Assembly (NCBI GenBank): GCA_010094045.1
Contig: ML986659.1
Coordinates: 185,796 to 213,123, forward strand
Length of the DNA stretch: 27,328 nt
Direction of reading: 5' to 3'
From: Lojkania enalia
Taxonomy: Eukaryota; Ascomycota; Dothideomycetes; Pleosporales
Shown: positions 1 to 11,158 of the stretch, piece after piece
Layout of the letters: each line of letters opens with the position of its first letter
How positions within the stretch are numbered: position 1 is the first letter of the stretch
The notes under the pieces: generated by a model
What the model saw: the letters and a program-made list of their open reading frames with translations, nothing else
Told to the model about the DNA's origin: nothing
Database searches by the model: none
Translations under genes and position numbers: made by a program

Positions 1-2143
1 TTTTTTTTTTTTCTCCTTTTGTTTGCCTCCCCCCATCATTTTTTGTTTTACGCAATGTGGACTGGAGGCTAATTAAGGGCAGGGCGGCCATTTTGCGGCG
101 TTGGAGAGGCCGGACGCGTTTATAGGTGATGTGGAGGATTTTATGGGCGTGCTTGCGGGCGAGTCGATAGATGCACAGGAGGGGAGAAGTGGGTGAGCGT
201 AGGCAGATGCTTGAATGGGATTTCGGATACAAAGATGTATTTCTCCCGGAATGTGAAATTGATGCCGTGACGTAGGCAAATACGATGCTCTACGTCAACA
301 GTAATTTCCCTAGAAACTACCACGACTAGGGGTTACGTACCTAGGCCTACGATCTTTTTGCCTAATTATATAGTCTTTTGAATTTAAACGTTTTACTATG
401 GATCATAGCACGCTTAGTTGAGTAGTTCGACGGATTTGTTGCCTCCTGTCGATAGTCACTATTGAGTCCTGATGAGCTCGGTATCGCAAGCTCTCGAGGT
501 CGATTCCGACCTATAACATTTGAGTATTGGACTTTCCTAAAAATGTAGGAGAGTAAAGTTGTAAAAGGGGTTTCTCAGGCTTATCGAACCTACTTTTCGT
601 TTCTTTACTTTGCTCTTTTTAGCTGAATGATAGGTGTTTTGGGCGTATTAGGGACCCGAAAATGTGGTTGCTTTATTGTATTTTGAAATACCTTGTTGGT
701 GCATGAGACAAATCGCCTACCTGAAGCATCCAGAATGCCTCCTGACCGTACGGCTCGTTAAGCGTCGGTTGGCAAGGATGGTAGAAAACTCAAGTAGAAA
801 CTTGAACAACAATTGGCTTATTGTGTGCAATCGGCGGTTGTTGGGATCCAGGTGTTGCACCCTACCATCGGCATCTGTCAGTCACGGCTCGCATCGCTAA
901 TCGGATAGCGGGCACATAATAAGGAGAAGAACTGCTAGCGAGGATAACAGTAGGATTCCCACTTTAGGCCCCCTTTTTTAAATCCCGTCGCTCGGGACCG
1001 AGTTCATATCCTACGGATACAGACCTGTATCAATCTGCAGGTAGTAGGCGCTTGAACGCAGCAAGGGAATACTTCTTTACCGTCCAGCTCAATAAGGGCA
1101 AAGATTTTCGCTTATTCGTCCCGCTCCATAACTGAGATTTAATTTTACTCAATTGGCTTTCGCTATATTGATTGCTAATCTTTATCTCTATACCTGTTGT
1201 TGGGGTGCTCGTTTGACACTCTCTAGACATCACGCAGTGACCGAAGGAAGAACTGATGCGATGGCGAGAGAAGCAGAGTGATTCCGCAGATGGTTTTGGA
1301 ATTCTCTGGATAACTGTCAGCTCGCAATGTAGAAGAGAGGAAGCGCACCCTAACCTATGGTTGTTCCCTTAAGCTCTACTAGGTGACGAGGATCAGACCA
1401 TGAACTTCGAGCTCGAGCCTCAAGACGAATCGAACAAAAATATAGTTGAACAGGCAGTAGGCTGCGAAAAAAAGGAAAAGTGAAAATAGTACTGGAAATT
1501 GCAATTTATCCTACTAATATAGAATTTTCCGCATCGTGCTTAATTCAATCGGACAACTTATGACGTGGGACTGGGGACAATGAATGCTCGGGTTCTACAA
1601 TATCCAAGTCTTTAGTTATAACGAGAATATGAGAAGAGAAAAAAAAAATTTTTTTAAGTAATAAAATAAGCAAGCTCGATTCAACGGAGTGCTGGTCCCT
1701 ATAATCTTTACAAAACTCCATTCTTCGTCGATAGTTTGAATAGGTGTTCGCATCCGCCACATCCCAACATGCAAATCCATCGTTCCGCAATTTATCGAAA
1801 ATACCCTCCCCGGCCACGATAGATAACAACTACGGCGCTGATGGTGCTGATTAATTGTCCGACGACTCAGCTCAGGAACTGTGCCACGCGGTGAGTCGCA
1901 TTATTATTCATGAGGGGCTCTCGAGTTCACCGTGACATCATAAATCACATCGACGTCATTGCTCCATCTAAAAAAGAACCCTCCCACCTCGAAACAAATA
2001 AAAAGTCCTACAGCTCCCACGCCAACGAAGAATATTCATTCGCACGCAATCAATCCAATATCTTAGCACCGAATTCCTCTTAACCAAGCCCTCACGCCCC
2101 CAATTCCTGTTCTATCTATTCAATTGCGATACTGGTATTGAAC
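1..2143. other. Left intergenic region, no gene supported
   Basis: The stretch starts with a T run and a pyrimidine-rich tract. It contains only short open frames (up to about 94 codons) that have no recognisable motif, no matching splice-linked partner and no codon pattern like the real genes. There is an A-run/T-run junction near 1640-1655. The last 250 bases are the likely promoter of the gene that starts at 2144. I see no RNA gene or mobile element here. Confidence 0.5.
1913..1959 (+). promoter_or_regulatory. Possible stress-type promoter sites upstream of the small hydrophilic gene
   Basis: An AGGGG pentamer at 1913-1917 matches the fungal stress response element core. TGACATCA at 1933-1940 and GACGTCAT at 1952-1959 resemble CRE/ATF-type sites. 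They lie about 185-230 bases before the ATG at 2144. Such short motifs occur by chance often, so this is a suggestion only, but three in 50 bases ahead of a hydrophilin-like gene is consistent with stress control. Confidence 0.25.
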
Positions 2144-2702
2144 ATGCCATCCGGACAAGGCTATTCGAGCGTCGGCGGTAGTGGCGTATACGAAGCGGGC
2201 GACCAGCGCAACTACAAGGATTCGGAGATCAACAATGCAGAGCGATACAAGGAGGGCAAGCCCAACAGCCATCTGGCTCAAGACTCCAGTACGATTTCCC
2301 TCTTTTTTTTTTCTCTTTCAAAATTCTCTTTCCACCTTCCTTTGCCTCTCCTATTCGTTTCTCGTCTATTCTCATTCATATTCGAATAGCAGCCGCTAAT
2401 AATATGTTATTATAGAGGACCAGCGCTCTATTGCTAACAAGCTCGGGCGAGAGGAGAGGCGCGGGGAGGAGCCGGGATTCCATGATGAGGAAGACAGGCA
2501 GTTTAAAAAGGATGCTACATTGCCGGTATGTTTAAACTCTTCGTATTCTTGGTGAGAGACGATGCTGATTGATTGACTGTAGGCAAAAGCACACGGCAAC
2601 GAGCCCAGCAAAGGCGCTAAGATTGACCAGGAGCTGAGGGAGGAGGAGGAGTCGTACCTTAGACAGAAGGGCAAGGGCGACGCAATGCCCGGTAAGAAAT
2701 AG
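2144..2702 (+). CDS. Small hydrophilic protein, 124 aa, three exons
   Basis: I do not recognise a named family. The model is join(2144-2288, 2416-2525, 2583-2702). Introns are 2289-2415 (GTACGA...TATTATAG) and 2526-2582 (GTATGT...GACTGTAG), and the frame is kept through both. The product is 124 residues, very rich in Gly, Ser, Lys and Glu, with almost no hydrophobic stretch, no signal peptide and no membrane segment. The C-terminal third carries a distinctive patch, AHGNEPSKGAKIDQEL, followed by an acidic run EEEE and a Lys/Gly tail. Composition resembles fungal hydrophilins or LEA-like stress proteins, but that is an inference from composition only. The start at 2144 was chosen because the upstream in-frame codon at 2138 is TTG, not ATG. 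The first intron has a long T-rich and CT-rich interior. It is convergent with the SDR gene 235 bases downstream. Confidence 0.8.
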
Positions 2703-2937
2703 ATTGGATGCGATGTTAAAGACGGCATGGGATACGCTGATGCGATTGGCATGTTACGATATATAGATTCGGAAATGCATGAAAAATGTTTGCGATTTAG
2801 AAGAAATCGTTCTATTTCTATGATGCTATGATGTCTTTATTTCAATGCTACTTCTATTATACTGCCCTTTATAATTTTTGGGCGGGCTTCCTGTGCATCG
2901 CGCCGACCCCCGCGCCGGCCTAATACCAATCGTCAGC

Positions 2938-4036
2938 TCACTGCGTTGTTTTGCGATGCATGACCGTCGCTGCAGCCTTCTCCAATCAGCACGCATACAC
3001 CGACTATAGATGGGGAATAGGGAACGCACCTGATGGTTCGGGAAAATCAAGGTATCGGCAATAACCACATTCTCCCTCCTGCCCGCCGTAAACACAACCA
3101 CCTCGGCAATATCATCGGGCGTCAAGGGTTCCACACCCTCGTACACTTTCTTCGCTTTATCCTTGTCTCCATAGAATCGTACGATGCTGAACTCCGTCTC
3201 CACCTGTCCCGGATCAATCTCGATGATTCTTATCCGCGTAGAAATCAGCTCGCGGCGGAGCGCATCGGTGAAGGAGCGCACGGCGGCTTTGGTAGCGCAG
3301 TAAATCGAACCGCCCTGGTACGGCTCCCGGCCGGCGACTGAGCCGATGTTTATAATGTCGCCACGCCCGCCATCCGGGCGGGTCTTGAAGATGGGAAGGA
3401 CGGCTTGCGTCATGTTTATTAGGCCGGTTACGTTTGTGGAGAACATGGTATCGATATCTTCGGGTTTAATGTCTGGGGCTTGCGCCATGCCTTTTACGAG
3501 GCCACTATTCGACACTTAGCTCGAGAGCCTACATATAACATGCTTGAATAGGATATAAGTGATGGACAAGTGGACAGAGAAAGGAGGAGTTTTTGAAGGA
3601 CGCACGCGTTGTTCACCAAGACATCAATCTGTTTAAACTCCTCCGGCAGATTGCCCACAAAATTGTTCACTTCGTCTGGCTTGCTAACGTCCAGCTTGAC
3701 TGGGAGCACTTTGACCCCCTTGCTAATTCCTTCGATCTCCTTCGCAATCTCCTTTAGCGTGTCGATTCGGCGGGCTGTGAGGACTAGCTTCAGGTCCTCA
3801 GGGCTCGTGCGTGCGAATTCCAGTGCACAAGATTTTCCGATACCTGACGAAGCGCCAGTTATAACGATTGTCTTGCCCTTTAGGCGCTCGGCCATTCTGG
3901 ATGACATTCTGGCGTGTTGGAGGATGGGGCTGTATGCTAGTATGGGGATGTGGGGTCGGGAGCTAGCTTGGGCGGAAGCTTTGAGCGCGGCGGATGCGGT
4001 GCGGAGGGTGTGCGTGCTGCGGGAGAAGATGGTCAT
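2938..4036 (-). CDS. NADP-dependent short-chain dehydrogenase (YMR226C/YdfG-like), predicted mitochondrial
   Basis: Classical SDR, 314 aa, from complement join(4036-3606, 3504-3030, 2976-2938). The cofactor motif TGASSGIG is at residues 60-67 and NNAG at about 142-145. The active site is N168, S199, Y212 and K216 (YCATK). The family relatives I recall are the yeast YMR226C and bacterial YdfG enzymes, which oxidise serine/3-hydroxy acids with NADP+. The C-terminus after the last intron (AAATVMHRKTT) fits the end expected after the NHQ motif. Introns are 3505-3605 (GTGCGT...GAATAG) and 2977-3029 (GTGCGT...GGAGAAG). The first 43 residues are rich in Arg, Ser, Ala and Thr and lack acidic residues, as in a mitochondrial presequence. 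A second in-frame Met at residue 44 would give the family's usual cytosolic length of about 270. Substrate is not determinable from sequence. Confidence 0.92.
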
Positions 4037-5644
4037 GTACGGTAGGATAAATTAGATGAATTGAGGAAGTCAATAGAGAAAGAAAGGTGTCTAGAAGACG
4101 ATTGCAAGCTCGGTGGGAGATGGGTGCTGGGCGGGGCTATTGGCGGAGACAGCTCGGTTTATCGGTATTGTTTCCGAGCACGAGTCAGGCACTCGTGCGG
4201 CTTGTTCTAAAGAGGGAACGCGGCTTGGCGGCATCGTCGACGTCTTCGTGGTAGAGGCGCGGGTTCAATATACATTATTGGGAGCAATATTATCGTTATG
4301 TTTCATATCTCTGTTGGGCTATGACGCTGGCCTCACCATCATAGACTTGATAGTGAGGATCGACTTCTATTCATGGAGGGCTTATGATCGTATTTTTGGC
4401 CAAAAAAAAAAAAAAAATAGTTATGCGCCAGGAGAAGCATTAGTAAAGTGAGAATAGCACCAAAAGAAATTGTTCGAATCGAAACTACACTGAGTCTGAT
4501 GCAGCGCTACTATGGCTATGTGAAGGTGGCCAAGCTCTCGGTGTAATGTGCTCCCTAGCCCACTATTTTCCGTGCTTGAAAGAAAAATTAACCCTCAGAT
4601 GAAGCGTGCAGTGCCAACTATTAATGGCTACGTATCATGTGTGTCTCACCACTCTCCTCTCCTTCTACCGCATCGACTTTCTTGTTGACTATGATGTTTT
4701 TGTTTTTGTTTACTGCCTTTGGTCATCATGGGTGGGGCAAGCTCAAATTGGCTCACTCAGGCGCTAGCGGAAAGACATCTGCCACGAGAAGGGCTGACCA
4801 CGGAATATCATTATATTCGGTATTAACTGCTGGCCTCTACAATCAGAGCACTACGATGAAGAAACATCAGGTGCCTGCGATGATCCCAATACTCAAGCCG
4901 TTAATACCTACCTGGCGAATAGAATGTTACAATCCTCTATTTCTGTATGGTACGCTTTGTCATACTAGTCAAAAGCCCCTTTCTTTTACTTGCTGGGACG
5001 AAAAGGACTTCTCAATAAACCAGGAGGAAAATCAAAGTCACCTGATAATGAACGATTAGCGGAGAAGTCTTTCGATGCCGATTTTTGCTATGCACATCAA
5101 AGACATTTGTGCACGAATGCTAAAGCCTCTTGTAAGCAGGAGGGGGTGGAGACTGTATAGGGTGGTATAGATAGATGTATTGATGGTGTACTGTGGTGTT
5201 CCCTTTGACCTCTCGGTCAAGGTACGGCGGGGGAATATATAGTACATGAGACTGCTTAGTCAAGGGCTGTACAGCTGACCAGGCACGTGACTTGAGCTTA
5301 CACCTCTTCTTCATCATTCGTCTAATATCGGGTTTTAAGCCGATTTAGATCAAAATCCCTTGCACTTATAAAGACTTAAGGGCGTGTTTGGCCTATCCAG
5401 TGACTCCAAATTGCTGGGAGTAGACTATATACAATTCACAGTGCTTCTCCGCAATTTGTGTCGCCCTTAATATATTTTATCAATCGTTAAAATATTCTAT
5501 TCCTCACAGAATCCCAAGCATTCCCAAGATGAGGAGGAAAAACCAGCTATAAATTAGTGTTAGGACAGCAAGATGATTCTCACGTCGCTACTTATCAACT
5601 CGGGGGCCCGTCTATATGGGCGTTGACTTCTTTCAACCGAATAG
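4037..5644. other. Gene-poor spacer with possible coding fossils
   Basis: The first part is the SDR gene's promoter. A 16-base A run lies at 4402-4417. An open frame at 4637-5059 (+, 140 codons) begins with a Leu/Phe-rich stretch, but I see no family motif. A different plus frame around 4830-4960 reads more like protein (for example HYDEETSGACDDPNTQAV), which suggests a frameshifted remnant rather than a live gene. No RNA gene or promoter signal stands out. Confidence 0.4.
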
Positions 5645-6380
5645 ATTCACATCCCTCGACCAATCGGCTACCTTATCAGGACGTCCTTCTTTGCCGGCCT
5701 ATATAATCAAAGAGCGGCGCACACCACAGCAAGTCTTCCCCTACTTGACGTCGAGTTTCATCCGTGTCCACGTTCGCTCAGATTTGGAGGCTTCTTTCTT
5801 TATCGAGCCTATCAACTGGATTCCGAGGGCGAACAATTGGTGAACCTTGCAGACATAGTATTCCTCCAACCCCTTCCTACCTCTGGTTCGGCTCAGGGCG
5901 CTCAGCCAGAACGATTGCAACCTCAACCTATAGATCTTGTCTCAATAGTAGAATCGTAGTGGTCGACCAGATGTTCCGACTTGGTGCTGGCCAAACTCGA
6001 GAGCGGGGATCTTCCCAAGAAACTGCATACCGTTCATTTTAGGCAATGGATAGTGTGGCAGAAGGACATCAAGGGCTCCTCGAGGATGAAGAAACACTAG
6101 AAGCCGACTTCGAGCTCGCTGCGGTTCGTGGAAACTGTCGAACAGCAGGGCACGAAGAGGAAACGGGACGATGCGAAGATGCACCATGGTTCGGGAGATG
6201 AAGGTCCATTGTGGGCACCTGTTACCACCCACCAAGGTTCGAATGTGGAAGTGTATGCGGATAATCCTAGGGTTAGTGTTGATCACTATCGAGACTTTCT
6301 GCTTTACCGACCTCGTCACGGCCATGGCCATTCACAACCATTTCGAAACACTATTTTCCGGCCAATTCTATGCCCCTAGC
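5645..6380 (+). pseudogene. Probable decayed protein-coding gene, family unknown
   Basis: One plus frame is open from 5645 to a TAG at 5957-5959 without an ATG. It reads like real protein, for example DSEGEQLVNLADIVFLQPLP. The same frame resumes after the stop (AKLESGDLPKKLHTVHFRQW) and meets a second TAG near 6099. It resumes again with a basic NLS-like KRKRDD segment until 6379. Between about 6045 and 6140 another frame reads better, with an acidic stretch (LLEDEETLEADFELAAV) starting at an ATG. Protein-like sequence broken by stops and frame changes fits a pseudogene. Unannotated introns are the alternative, but I found no convincing GT...AG pair that removes the stops. No domain recognised. 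Confidence 0.35.
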
Positions 6381-6575
6381 AATGCATTGTCAATATGGCA
6401 CCCCCGCAGCGCCTTCTCCCTCTCTAAAAAATACAACACAGCGCCCCGCACCCAACATCTCTAGGCCTTCCCGCTCACGAACACAACTGCAACCTACCTG
6501 TAACTAGAATTTCTTTTTTCTTTCCCTCTCCATAAAACTGAATTCCTGCTTCTACAATTCTCCCACTTATCAACT

Positions 6576-7766
6576 ATGTTTCCCTCCCACCACGGCGTTG
6601 ACCACGACGACATGGACGACATCTACGAGGAGATGGCTTACCGTATCAAAACTGGCATCACTACGACCGAGGACACTCGAGACTGTCCTTATTACCTCCT
6701 CCCATTCCAACTCCAACAGGGGTCAACATCGCTTGGCGTCACGGGCTCAGAGCCTGATTCTGGAGCCCAATCTCCCATGTTCTACTATCCGGAACAGGCA
6801 TATGAGATCCCGGACAATTGGAAACTAGATAATAATGATGATATGACTGAAGACGGGAAATCAGAAATGCACGATACGTACGTCCACAATGACGACGACA
6901 TTCACGGCCCATGTAATTGCCGCTATAGCACAATGGCCGATGCACGGGCTCAAGGCCTCCAAGCGTGCATCAGCGCCCTCCACACCGATTATAATTACCG
7001 TTTCCAGTGGCATGAGCGAGATTTCTTATGGGATGAAGTCGTGAAGGCCAGAGTGCGTGCTGGCCTGCAATTCCTCAATGGCCGATCGGGGTTGAGGAAA
7101 GTGGTTAGAGTCGACGACGCGCCTGATCGTAGTGACCAGAGGATGATAGATGAACGGTTCGAGGGACGGGGACGACGAAGATGTGTCGGGCAGATATGAG
7201 GTATAGCATTGCATAATTTCCCATTCGTTCTATTTTGGACCGCCGGACCAAAGAGCTCATAATGTAGTATGAATACCACAATCTAACCAACTCTCTCGAC
7301 CGCCTGCCTCCAGACCCATACACCCAATCCGTGAGTTTCATACATCCTCCCCTGCACGACCTTCACAATATACATTGCATAAATGCATACTAGTTACGAA
7401 TGAAAGCACTACTGCCTCTTCTGCAGCCAACTCATCCCGATCCCGATCCCCGGCCCCATCCTTGATTCTTCCCACCTTGATGCCCACCGTGTCCACTGCT
7501 TCATCTCGCGATCCGTAACTCACTGCGCTTTCTGTGATATGCAGTTCGACCAGAAGAGCGTCCTGGCCGGGCTTAGGCATATCGACGAGTGCGAAGGGAC
7601 GTGTACCGAGCCCAGGGACGGGGACAAGCATCATGACAATGATGCGTATGGATATGAGTGCGGTAGCGAGGATGAGATGCCCTACGACAAAGCATCCACG
7701 TCCATTCCGCAAGACCCATCCGCCTCGTCAACACCGGATCTCACATCAGACGACGGACGAAGATGA
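6576..7766 (+). CDS. Multi-exon protein with two C2HC zinc-finger-like motifs
   Basis: Exon 1 starts at ATG 6576 after a pyrimidine-rich leader (about 6508-6535) and is open to 7199. It encodes an acidic protein with a CNC motif and WHERDFLWDEVVKARV near its end. Downstream, three stop-free segments line up with good splice signals. These are 7150-7200, 7268-7330 and 7407-7766, with introns 7201-7267 (GTATAG...AATGTAG) and 7331-7406 (GTGAGT...GAAAG). The last exon reads HYCLFC...HRVHC and then CAFC...HIDEC, which is two C-x2-C-x(14-20)-H-x3-C motifs likely to bind zinc. It ends in an acidic tail. The link from exon 1 to 7150 is the weak point: a donor at 7053 (GTGCGT) or 7101 (GTGGTT) with acceptor at 7149 keeps the frame. 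Alternatively exon 1 is a separate 207-aa gene. A polyglutamine stretch in another frame at about 7830-7858 may be UTR or a shifted tail. Function unknown. Confidence 0.6.
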
Positions 7767-8566
7767 CGACGAGTCATCCTCCATCCACCCGCCCCTCCTC
7801 CGTCCAGCTCCCGAACCTCCCCCCAATCCCCCACTACAACAACAGCAACAACAAATCTTCCAACCCATCGTCCTCCCACCTGCCCTCCTTCACTCTCCCC
7901 TAACCCTAACAAATTCTTAAACCCTATCTAGACATCCCCGCCTCGGTTACTAGACCCATTTCCGTTTTCACGAGACGCCTGTTATATTGGTGTGCCGTGT
8001 GTCGGGACTGGTTAGGTACTTAGTTACGGTTTGGGCAGATGGCGTGTGGGTTGCTTTAGGGGGGGACTAGGAATGAGCTTTCGGGGTTATTGGACCGGGT
8101 TTGGGGCGCGAGAGTGAAGTTGGATTGGTATGTTTAGCATAGTATGCTGGATGCGGTGTTGAAAGGCCCGCAGAAAGTCGTTATCTAGACAGCTTTGTAG
8201 ATCTAAATATCCGGTTCTATATCTCAGCTACCCCTCTTAAGTTGATACTGTGCTAACATGATGATATCTGCAATAGTACCATTCTATCTTCATCAAACGC
8301 TAAAGCCGGCAATCACAGGCAGCATTATGTATATATACTATATTACATCTGCAGGCAATGCGGGCACACTGTGGTGGTATTCAGATCAGCCTACTGGCTC
8401 ATCTATACTACATTACATTCCCCTTCGATCCAACCCATTCCGTACCCAGCTGCGCAAAAAAAAAAAAAAAAACAAGAGCACAGAAACCTAACTTCATGAT
8501 TACAAGAAGCGGCGCCTGAAAAAAGGTCAAGCTGAAGACCAGGTGTTCAAAGCGAACGGAAAGAAC
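7767..8566. other. Intergenic spacer between the zinc-finger-like gene and the 774-aa gene
   Basis: The 3' flank contains a CAA-repeat tract near 7838-7855 that would encode six glutamines in one frame. A 17-base A run lies at 8456-8472. No gene is supported. The region lies between two convergent genes, so it should hold both 3' ends. Confidence 0.5.
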
Positions 8567-10980
8567 CTACTCGATTTCGTCCTCGGCTAGATCCTCGACG
8601 CTTAGCGCCCCGACGCTGCTCTCCAGCCCCGTGCTCTCCTCCTTTAAGAGCCCTGCCTTCTTGCCCTTTGCTCTCCGCTTGCCTTTCCTTGCTGTGCCTT
8701 CGACGACGAGTGGGGCCTCACGAACCCAGCGAGAGATGGCTTCGGCGCGCTCGGTCGAGATGGGGTATTCTCTTCCATCGTCCTGCGCCCAGCGCTTCGG
8801 CGGTGGGGCTACTGCAGGAGACAGGGATGAAGAGCTCTTCTCGCTATTGATTGGAGTCCCGTTCCTCGCGTTCCGTTCCACCTCCTCGTCCTCCCTGAAC
8901 CGCCGCTCGCGGGCCCGTACGGCGCGCTGGAAGCTCTCTTCATCCACCACGCGCTCGTCGGCGAGCGCCTCAAGAATGGCTTCGTGTTTCTGCCTTTCGC
9001 GCTTCTGTGCCTCAGTCTCCTGCCTGCCCCCATCGCCATTCTTGGAGTACTCGTCCGAGGAACCATTCTTGCCGTGGCCGGGTAGGGGTGCGGGCCGGCA
9101 CAGCGATTCCCAGCTTGTGCCGAGCTGGATCCAATTTTCGGCCCGACGGATCACTTCGATCCAGTCCGCGCGGGCGGGGGAGCGGGCAGCGAGGAAGATA
9201 GGATACCCATCACAAACGCGAGCTAGGCGGGCGGCGTTGTGAGCGTGCCGAAGGAGTTCCTTTGGAGGCGTCTGAACAAGCGCATGGCAGAGGAGGAGCG
9301 AATGGAGGGCGTCGGTCAGCAGAGGGTGATATGTTATGCTTTCATGGGAGTCGGCAAACGCAGTTGCGGCAGCGGAAGCCGCGGAGGCGGTATGGTTTGA
9401 TGGGGAGAGTGGAGGATAGAGGGGGAGGGAGGCTGGCGGGGTAGATGAGAAGAGTTGCGAGACTTGGAAGATGTCCGGGGGCGGTAGTTTGGGCCACGAC
9501 GCGCGTTCGGAATTGGGGGTGTATGAACGTCGATGAGGGACTAGTGCTTCTGAGATCGGAGACGACGGGTTCGAAGACAAATCTATGAGCCGATTGTGAG
9601 GCTTGATGTCCTTGGGATAACCATTTGTAGCACTCCCTAGCCGGCGAAGAAATTCTTCGGCGATTTCAGAGGATATGCCTGGTGTGTAGTCAAAGTGCGA
9701 GAGAAAGGCGATATAGTCTCGGATGGCGCGTTTGGCATTGCTCTTTACCTGTTTACGAGCCTCTGCCCGTCTTCGATCTCCTATTTCTTCCTCTGACTCT
9801 TGCGGTGACTGATCCCCGTTGCCAACCTCCGCCTCCCTTTTCGCCTTTGCCTCCCTCGCCTCCTTCAAACCATCTAATGCAGCGTGAACATGCCCACAAG
9901 CTATTGTGAAATATACTCCTGCACGGTGGAAAAGTAGCTGCGTTTCCAAAGAGTTGGGCTGGTCTTCCTCGGCGACCTTTACTTCCTGTCTCCAATCTCG
10001 ACCAAACTGCTCTTGCATGCTTTTAGCCAAAACTAATTGGTCCTTTCCGGCGCGATGTTGCGCCTGCAAGTAGCGTGCCAATACCAAGCCCTCTGAAAGA
10101 TCTTTAGCTGAATTCACGTAATCGTCCTTGAAGATGCGCGTCAAGGCCCGTGTCCGGAGGGGCGAACCGTCATTCGGCCGCTCCGCTATTATCTCGTCTA
10201 GAGAAGTTAAAGGCGTACATTGGGCCATCATCCGCGATGGAATCTTCTCGTGGAAGAAGTGGACGTATTTCGCATCGACGTCGCCGGGATTTCTCTGCAA
10301 CACCAGCTGGGCTACATCCTCTAGGGTCGATGCCGACTGCATAGTCGCCACACTGGCCACAATCTCGTCCAAATGGTATGCCTGACTTAGTTTCGTCGTT
10401 GCAAGCTCCCGCATTCTGTGTTTGCGCTCTCTACTCAACTTTGTATTCCCCCCGCCCCCTCCATAGCCTATCCCCAGCGCGGCTGCGTTGCCCAGCATGC
10501 CATTTCCGGCATTCAACGAGCTGCTGAGCGCGGCCGAGGTTAGTCCGCTGGTGGCGCGAACGGCTAGGTTTGTGGCCTCGTCGACAGCTTTTCGTATCTT
10601 TACGAGGTCATAGAAGACAGCGGGATCGATGGGGCGGGGACGGGGGGAGAGGTAATTGCTGTGGGCGAGCGATTCGAGGACCTCGGGGGGCAGTTGAAGC
10701 CAAGGTCCATGAAAGGAAGAGATGTAGCGCCAATGCCTGCAGTTGCGCGCGTCAGTGCCGTGGCCAATGGGAATTCAATAGCTTAGCAGGGAATGGCCCT
10801 TGTAACGTGCCTCCAAGAGACCTACTTGTTGCGACAAATGATCAAAGCCGACGTCGACGGTTCGCTGGGGGGCTTCTTGGATGGAGGTGCGGCGTTCGTG
10901 GGCTGGGGTGGTGTCGTCGTCGACGAGCTGCCATTGCCGTTCGTCGCGCCCTCGGTCTGACTCTTCTTCTTGCGCACCAT
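8567..10980 (-). CDS. Conserved-looking fungal protein of unknown function, 774 aa
   Basis: The model is complement join(10980-10826, 10736-8567). The intron 10737-10825 starts GTAGGT and ends CTGCAG, and splicing joins CRNK to HWRYISSFHGPWLQL in frame. This removes the apparent TTG start at 10516 and restores a proper ATG (MVRKKKSQ). Order of features: a Lys-rich N-terminus; a Ser/Thr/Pro linker; the aromatic HWRYISSFHGPW segment at about 53-64; a helix-rich part; a Gly run (about 141-148); and a long helical region whose spacing of Ala/Leu pairs is TPR-like. A charged Lys/Glu segment at about 345-390 follows, then a second helical part with HNAARLARVCDGYPIF. The tail is Lys/Arg-rich (KGKRRAKGKK) and then acidic. 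There is no signal peptide or membrane span. The TPR-like reading is an inference; I do not know its role. It may share a promoter with the small ORF at 11159. Confidence 0.88.
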
Positions 10981-11158
10981 GGTGGCGGAGTACCTATGAT
11001 TGCAGCTGCTCCGTAAGAATAGGTAGCGAGTGTTCGGCGGACTAGATGGATAGATGCAAATGCAGTTGGAGGTGCACAATAAATTTCGGGGGAGGGAGAC
11101 TTGGCGCCGCGGAGCTTAGCTTAGTGGAGCTCCGTAGAGCTTAGTGCCATCCCGACCC

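Noticed and set aside
470..515. CTGATGAG followed by a pairing stem, hammerhead-ribozyme-like
   Set aside because: The required GAAA core and the third stem with a cleavage triplet are not present after the stem.
480..520. T-arm-like GGTCGATTCCGACC, possible tRNA
   Set aside because: It is a simple hairpin. No D arm, anticodon stem or acceptor pairing is found at the right distance.
7338..7712. Minus-strand ORF of 124 codons
   Set aside because: It lies antisense to the exon with two clear zinc-ligand motifs and spliced boundaries, and has no motif of its own.
10516..10516. Start of the 774-aa gene at this position
   Set aside because: The codon is TTG, and the frame continues upstream through conserved-looking sequence to a clean intron and an ATG at 10980.
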